A DNA stretch of 9,675 nucleotides. It comes from Candidatus Uhrbacteria bacterium (lineage in GTDB: Bacteria; Patescibacteriota; Patescibacteriia; UBA9934; GWF2-40-263). The first letter of the stretch is position 1; each line of letters begins with the position of its first letter. The notes beneath the pieces are model-generated. The model was not told the origin of the DNA and searched no databases. It saw only the letters and a program-made list of their open reading frames with translations. The position numbers were made by a program, and so were the translations under genes. Positions 6,687-9,675 of the stretch are shown piece by piece. The stretch is taken from assembly GCA_023246275.1 (NCBI GenBank), contig JAHFIS010000015.1:1-9675 (forward strand), in the 5' to 3' direction.

Positions 6687-6719
6687 AAAAACAAAACGGC
6701 CGGGATCAATGCCCGGCCG
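6687..6719 (-). terminator. Intrinsic terminator closing the nadM operon
   Basis: On the minus strand an 8-bp perfect stem CGGCCGGG / CCCGGCCG (6719-6712 with 6704-6697) with a 7-nt loop is followed by TTTTGTTTTT. The stop codon of the 57-aa membrane protein falls in the loop region (6708-6706), so the gene's last codons are part of the terminator. Confidence 0.88.
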
Positions 6720-6879
6720 GGATCGTCTGTTCCTCGCCGACGACCGGGTCCGGCGTTGGCCTGAGCTTCGTTCCGACCTTGTCGACGGACGGCGGACGAA
6801 CGATAAGGTAGCCAATCAATCCGATGATGACGAGCGCGGGAATGACATAGATCAGAAATAGTTTGATGGATCCTTTCAC
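6706..6879 (-). CDS. 57-aa single-span membrane protein, unknown function
   Basis: A GTG-started frame of 58 codons encodes MKGSIK followed by one strongly hydrophobic segment (LFLIYVIPALVIIGLIGYLIV, residues 7-27) and a short hydrophilic tail rich in Pro, Asp and Glu (RPPSVDKVG...GEEQTIPAGH). With lysines before the helix and Arg-Pro-Pro after it, its orientation is unclear. It begins 3 nt after the stop of the CxxC membrane protein and ends inside the operon terminator, so it is the last gene of the unit. The context CCTGTG resembles the CTATG context of its neighbours. No family is recognised. It may be a partner subunit of the preceding membrane protein (inference). Confidence 0.62.
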   Translation of the reverse strand: MKGSIKLFLIYVIPALVIIGLIGYLIVRPPSVDKVGTKLRPTPDPVVGEEQTIPAGH

Positions 6880-6882
6880 AGG

Positions 6883-7377
6883 CTATTCAACGCAACGGTC
6901 GCAGAGTCCCTCGATCCTCCTGGCCGTGTGCCAGACGGCAAAGCCGGAGAGAACGATGACGGCCGTGACGATGTACGCGTGATATTTCCCAAAGAAGATG
7001 ATTCCGCCCAGACCGAACGCGGAAAGAATCGTCGAGTAACACGATGCGCAGCCGAGCGTGGCGATTATCGAGCTGCCAAGGACGGCAAGCCCGCCGACCG
7101 TCTCCTGCGTCGCGACCCTCGCCTTCACGCGGCGGAGGTGGAGGTGCATGGAGATCAGCACGGCGTTGGTCACGGAGAGGAGGACCATGGCCGTGAGCGT
7201 CCCGCGGGTGAGCAGCGACAGCTGGAACCGAATGTCATTACCCGGCGTGGTCCATACCGGCACGAGCACGAACAGTGCGAACGCCGCGAACGCGAGCAGC
7301 AAGCCGGCGAGCAGATCGCGACGGCGCGAATACGTCTTTCCAAGGCTCGATCGGATGACGGTCAGATGTTTTTTCAT
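6883..7377 (-). CDS. Multi-span membrane protein with two CxxC motifs, unknown function
   Basis: The 164-aa product has a basic N-terminus (KTYSRRR), then hydrophobic segments at about 22-42, 58-79, 94-108, 112-130 and 133-149, giving four or five spans. C110-A-S-C113 lies within or between two spans (ATLGCASCYSTILSAFGLGGIIFFG), and C159-D-R-C162 lies at the extreme C-terminus. A Cys pair in a membrane helix plus a soluble Cys pair recalls thiol/disulfide carriers and metal transporters such as MerT, but I cannot assign it to a named family. Its ATG overlaps the nadM stop (ATGA), so it is translationally coupled. I start it at 7377 because an upstream extension would run through nadM in another frame with no hydrophobic or conserved content. 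Confidence 0.8.
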   Translation of the reverse strand: MKKHLTVIRSSLGKTYSRRRDLLAGLLLAFAAFALFVLVPVWTTPGNDIRFQLSLLTRGTLTAMVLLSVTNAVLISMHLHLRRVKARVATQETVGGLAVLGSSIIATLGCASCYSTILSAFGLGGIIFFGKYHAYIVTAVIVLSGFAVWHTARRIEGLCDRCVE

Positions 7378-7880
7378 AGCGACTTGAGCCGCGTCGTGGC
7401 CTCGATCTCGGACAGGTACGACGCCACCTCGGACGGGACGAGCGCGCGCCAGTCGCCTCCGGACTTCATGCGATCGCGGATCTCGGTCGCGCTGATTCCT
7501 GGAACCTCCTTGATCGCCTTCACCTCCAGCCCGGCGGCCTCGAAGCACTTCTGCGTCCACTCGTTTCCCGTCCACACCTGGTGGACCTCCTCGGAAAGCT
7601 CCAGGCACTTCTTCGTCCATTCCGCGTCGTCCGGCATGTCCGGCACGTCCACGATGGTCACGTCGAAGTTCGGGATGATGTCCTCGTCCTGGAGCGCGCG
7701 CTGAATCATCTCGCGGCGCTCGGCTGCCGTGAACGGGTTCTCCGCGGTCTTTTTCGCATCCGACGAACCGATGGCGATGACGACCTTGCCGGCGACCTTG
7801 GTCATCCCCTTCACGACCAAAAGGTGGCCGCGATGGAACGGCTGAAAGCGACCGACGAACAGGCAGCAGAATGTGGACAT
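7374..7880 (-). CDS. nadM: Nicotinamide-nucleotide adenylyltransferase, archaeal NadM type
   Basis: The enzyme joins NMN (or NaMN) and ATP to form NAD (or NaAD) and pyrophosphate. The 168-aa protein has the nucleotidyltransferase signature GRFQPFHRGH at 10-19, the family segment ENPFTAAER at 47-55, and ISATEIRDRM at 129-138, the second ATP-binding motif ([ST]xTxxR/ISSTEIR class). The C-terminus WRALVPSEVASYLSEIEATTRL matches the NadM helix ending. Length and motifs fit NadM rather than bacterial NadD (about 200 aa). It starts 2 nt after the stop of the 93-aa gene (TAG CT ATG) and its TGA overlaps the next ATG. All expected active-site motifs are present. Confidence 0.92.
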   Translation of the reverse strand: MSTFCCLFVGRFQPFHRGHLLVVKGMTKVAGKVVIAIGSSDAKKTAENPFTAAERREMIQRALQDEDIIPNFDVTIVDVPDMPDDAEWTKKCLELSEEVHQVWTGNEWTQKCFEAAGLEVKAIKEVPGISATEIRDRMKSGGDWRALVPSEVASYLSEIEATTRLKSL

Positions 7881-7882
7881 AG

Positions 7883-8164
7883 CTATTTGGTGAATTGAAG
7901 CGCCGCCTCCTCGATGATTTCCTTTGCCGTCTTCCCTCCCGCGCCCCGGCGCACCAGGGCCGCGTGCACGTCCGGCAGCACCCTCACGAGCGCGCGAATG
8001 ATTTCCGGATCCTCGACCGTCACGAGCTGTGACAGCCGTTCCTGCTGCGCGCGCTCCGCCGTGTCGAACAGGGACATGAACGAGGAAATTTCGTCGTTGT
8101 CATGGCCGTTCCTGCGAAGGGTCACGATGATGCGGACGCGCGGGTCGAGGATGTCGAGAGCCAT
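7883..8164 (-). CDS. 93-aa hypothetical protein, mostly helical
   Basis: The product begins MALDILDPRVRIIVTLRRNG, looks entirely helical and charged, and ends in Lys/Glu-rich helices (GGKTAKEIIEEAALQFTK). It has no signal peptide, membrane span, cysteine or recognisable motif, so no family is assigned. The ATG at 8164 is preferred over an in-frame start at 8269, because the longer form would overlap the preceding gene by about 100 nt and add a serine-rich, non-conserved stretch. It starts 7 nt after the preceding stop (context CCCTATG, no Shine-Dalgarno) and ends 2 nt before nadM, so it belongs to the nadM operon. Confidence 0.7.
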   Translation of the reverse strand: MALDILDPRVRIIVTLRRNGHDNDEISSFMSLFDTAERAQQERLSQLVTVEDPEIIRALVRVLPDVHAALVRRGAGGKTAKEIIEEAALQFTK

Positions 8165-8171
8165 AGGGTGG

Positions 8172-8654
8172 TTAGACGAATGACTGAAACGGAACGGGTT
8201 TGCCAATCTCGTCGGAATCGTACAGACCGTCGAATATGCCGTCGACGAAAGAAAGGGACTGGTAACCACCGTCCAGCCTCGAGAAGACGACCAGCATGTT
8301 CTTGTCCTCGTTCTTAAAGAAGAAATTCGCGGTTTCTAGGGAAGGACCGATGCTCATCTCGGCGCGCTTGCCGTCGAACAGACGGAACGACAGCGCCTGG
8401 TTGGAGAACTCGATCCCGTGGTCGGCGCAATACGTGGCAATCTTCGGGCTGCCGAGCTCGCCGGGGGACAGGTCGAGCAGCGGGACAAGGCGCGCGTCGA
8501 CGGACGCCTTCGGCGCGACCGGCTCGACGATCGGCTGGGTTCTCCTGGAAATCGACTCCAAAATCCCAACGGCAAATCGCGCCAGCGCGACAAACCGTTC
8601 CCTCCGGCCGGCTCCTCCCTCAGATTCGATTGTTCCAGAAAACCCTTCGCGCAT
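8172..8654 (-). CDS. 160-aa hypothetical protein, first gene of the nadM operon
   Basis: No family is recognised. The first 35 residues or so are basic and weakly amphipathic (RRERFVALARFAVGILESISRR). The rest alternates strands and acidic loops (LLDLSPGELGSPKIATYCADHGIEFSNQALSFRLFDG...), which suggests a soluble mixed alpha/beta protein. There is no signal peptide or long hydrophobic span. The ATG at 8654 is the first usable start after an in-frame stop near 8722, and it lies 8 nt from a good -10 box, so a leaderless mRNA is likely. Its -35 overlaps that of divergent murI. It is cotranscribed with the 93-aa gene (7-nt gap). Confidence 0.68.
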   Translation of the reverse strand: MREGFSGTIESEGGAGRRERFVALARFAVGILESISRRTQPIVEPVAPKASVDARLVPLLDLSPGELGSPKIATYCADHGIEFSNQALSFRLFDGKRAEMSIGPSLETANFFFKNEDKNMLVVFSRLDGGYQSLSFVDGIFDGLYDSDEIGKPVPFQSFV

Positions 8655-8662
8655 ATGGGCAT

Positions 8663-8691
8663 AGGATACACGTTCGAAAACGGCGTGACAA
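8663..8691 (-). promoter_or_regulatory. Promoter of the five-gene nadM operon
   Basis: On the minus strand TTGTCA (8691-8686) and TATCCT (8668-8663) are separated by 17 bp. The -10 ends only 8 nt before the ATG at 8654, so the transcript should start at or next to the start codon. The -35 overlaps the murI -35 on the other strand. Confidence 0.6.
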
Positions 8692-8713
8692 GGCGGCGTT
8701 TTTCCGCTACGAT
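8685..8713 (+). promoter_or_regulatory. Promoter of murI
   Basis: GTGACA (8685-8690) and TACGAT (8708-8713) are separated by exactly 17 bp. Nine bases separate the -10 from the murI ATG at 8723, again implying a leaderless or very short-leader mRNA with no Shine-Dalgarno. Confidence 0.62.
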
Positions 8714-8722
8714 CGGTTCGCT

Positions 8723-9583
8723 ATGCTTGGAGTATTCGATTCCGGATTCGGCGGACTCACCGTCCTGCGCGCGATCCACGCCCGCCTGCCGAACGTCTCG
8801 ACCGTCTATCTCGGCGACAACGCAAGGGCGCCGTACGGGACTCGATCGCACGAGGAAATTTTTCAGTTCACGCTCGACGGCGTCCGCGAGCTATTCCGCC
8901 GCGGCTGCCCGCTCGTCATCGTCGCCTGCAACACGTCGAGCGCCCAGGCCCTGCGACAGATCCAGCGGACGGTTCTCCCCGCCGAGTTCCCGGATAATCG
9001 CGTTCTCGGCGTCATTCGTCCGACCGCCGAGAAAATCGTCTCGATGACCGCGACGGGACACATCGGCGTGTTCGCGACGCCGGCGACGGTAGCATCGGGC
9101 GCGTACCTTCGGGAAATCGACGGCGCGATTGTCACGCAGGTCGCCTGCCCCGGCCTCGTCGAGCTCGTCGAGTCCGGCCGCGAACAATCCGCCGAGGCCG
9201 ACGGCCTCGTCGCGACTTTTTGCGCCCAGCTTCTCGCCGCCGACCCGCTCGTCGACACCGTCCTCCTCGGCTGCACGCACTACCCGCTCGTGAAACCCCT
9301 TTTCGACAAATACCTAAGGAACAACGAACTCTCACTGCCAACGCTAAGCGTTGGCAGTGAGAGTTCCGGCAAACTGGTCGACCGTCGCGTCATCTCCCAG
9401 GGCACGATCGTCGCAGACAAGCTCGCCGATTATCTCAGCCGCCATCCCGACTTGTCCGTCCGCGTCGACCGGTCCGGATCGCGACAATACCTGACAACGA
9501 AAAGCGACGAGGGTCTCTCGTCGCTTGCCTCGCGATTCTATGGGAAGGAGGTTCGATTCGAGCAAACCGACATCTCCGCGTAA
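8723..9583 (+). CDS. murI: Glutamate racemase
   Basis: MurI converts L- to D-glutamate for peptidoglycan, using two cysteines as acid/base. The 286-aa product has the N-terminal FDSGFGG at 5-11, the substrate loop DNARAPYGT at 32-40, the first catalytic site ACNTSSA (Cys69) and the second GCTHYPL (Cys184). The start is the ATG at 8723, because MLGVFDSGFGG matches the family N-terminus; an upstream ATG at 8630 would add 31 unrelated residues and overlap the divergent gene. Between FDKYL and VISQGTIVADKLADYL there are about 21 extra residues (roughly 199-219) produced largely by a 41-bp palindrome, which explains the length above the usual 260-270. The frame stays open to TAA, so it may be active. 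The stop abuts that of the converging gene. Confidence 0.95.
   Translation: MLGVFDSGFGGLTVLRAIHARLPNVSTVYLGDNARAPYGTRSHEEIFQFTLDGVRELFRRGCPLVIVACNTSSAQALRQIQRTVLPAEFPDNRVLGVIRPTAEKIVSMTATGHIGVFATPATVASGAYLREIDGAIVTQVACPGLVELVESGREQSAEADGLVATFCAQLLAADPLVDTVLLGCTHYPLVKPLFDKYLRNNELSLPTLSVGSESSGKLVDRRVISQGTIVADKLADYLSRHPDLSVRVDRSGSRQYLTTKSDEGLSSLASRFYGKEVRFEQTDISA
9326..9366. repeat. 41-bp palindrome inside murI
   Basis: Two perfect 20-bp arms (GAACTCTCACTGCCAACGCT at 9326-9345 and its reverse complement at 9347-9366) surround a single A at 9346. It is read through in the murI frame as ELSLPTLSVGSESS (codons 202-215) with no stop. There is no T tract and it lies mid-gene, so it is not a terminator. 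The fold, position and family-length excess fit an inserted palindromic element. It is unrelated in sequence to the element in uvrA. Confidence 0.92.
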
Positions 9584-9675
9584 TCAGCGCGTCGAACCCT
9601 TCAGACGTCCGACCAGCCAGGTCATTGGCAGGTGCAACAGCGTCATGAAGACCAAGCCGTAGCGCACCGTTGCCG
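9584..9675 (-). CDS. C-terminal tail of a probable membrane protein (gene enters from the right edge)
   Basis: Thirty codons including a TGA stop (9586-9584) read ATVRYGLVFMTLLHLPMTWLV followed by the basic tail GRLKGSTR. One hydrophobic segment ending in a positive tail is typical of a last membrane span with the C-terminus in the cytoplasm. The stop lies directly against the murI stop, with no intergenic DNA and no terminator between the converging genes. The other minus-strand frames have either an early stop or no natural end. The fragment is too short to identify a family. Confidence 0.5.
   Translation of the reverse strand, partial: ATVRYGLVFMTLLHLPMTWLVGRLKGSTR

Noticed and set aside
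7883..8269. Longer 128-aa version of the 93-aa protein
   Set aside because: It would overlap the upstream gene by about 100 nt with a serine-rich stretch. The ATG at 8164 has the local CTATG context and a 7-nt gap.
9326..9366. Palindrome in murI as a terminator or the start of a CRISPR array
   Set aside because: There is no T tract, it lies mid-gene with conserved MurI sequence on both sides, and there is one copy only without spacers.

Overview
The window is a gene-dense, GC-rich stretch of bacterial chromosome carrying housekeeping and DNA-repair genes with almost no spare DNA. I see no phage, IS, CRISPR, tRNA or rRNA. Several traits together suggest a small-genome bacterium of the Candidate Phyla Radiation (Patescibacteria). 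These are shortened UvrC and UvrA proteins, an archaeal-type NadM, almost no Shine-Dalgarno sequences, promoters placed right at start codons, and a dispersed 'GTCATTGCGAG...CTCGCAATGAC' palindrome. This placement is an inference, since no marker gene is present.

Layout: (1) 1-1676, minus strand: uvrC (without its C-terminal HhH domain) followed 11 nt later by a P-loop kinase gene that runs off the left edge. (2) 1721-1975, plus strand: a small exported, probably lipid-anchored, protein with a bidirectional terminator. (3) 1974-6686, minus strand: uvrB then uvrA, joined by an ATGA overlap, with a structured uvrB leader. uvrA is broken. A deletion of about 56 bp shifts the frame and removes the first ABC signature motif, and a 75-bp palindromic element sits in frame further upstream. 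(4) 6687-8654, minus strand: a five-gene operon of a 160-aa unknown protein, a 93-aa unknown protein, nadM (NMN adenylyltransferase), a membrane protein with two CxxC motifs and a 57-aa single-span membrane protein, closed by a terminator. (5) 8723-9583, plus strand: murI (glutamate racemase), divergent from (4) with overlapping -35 boxes, and carrying a 41-bp near-perfect palindrome inside its reading frame. (6) 9584-9675, minus strand: the tail of an unidentified membrane protein converging on murI.

Functionally, UvrA, UvrB and UvrC are the full nucleotide-excision-repair set within about 6 kb, with a possible nucleic-acid kinase attached. NadM makes NAD, and MurI makes D-glutamate for peptidoglycan.

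The most interesting signals are two unrelated palindromic elements inserted in frame into conserved genes (uvrA and murI), the damaged uvrA, and a recurring start context: no Shine-Dalgarno, with T immediately before the start codon in 10 of 11 genes.
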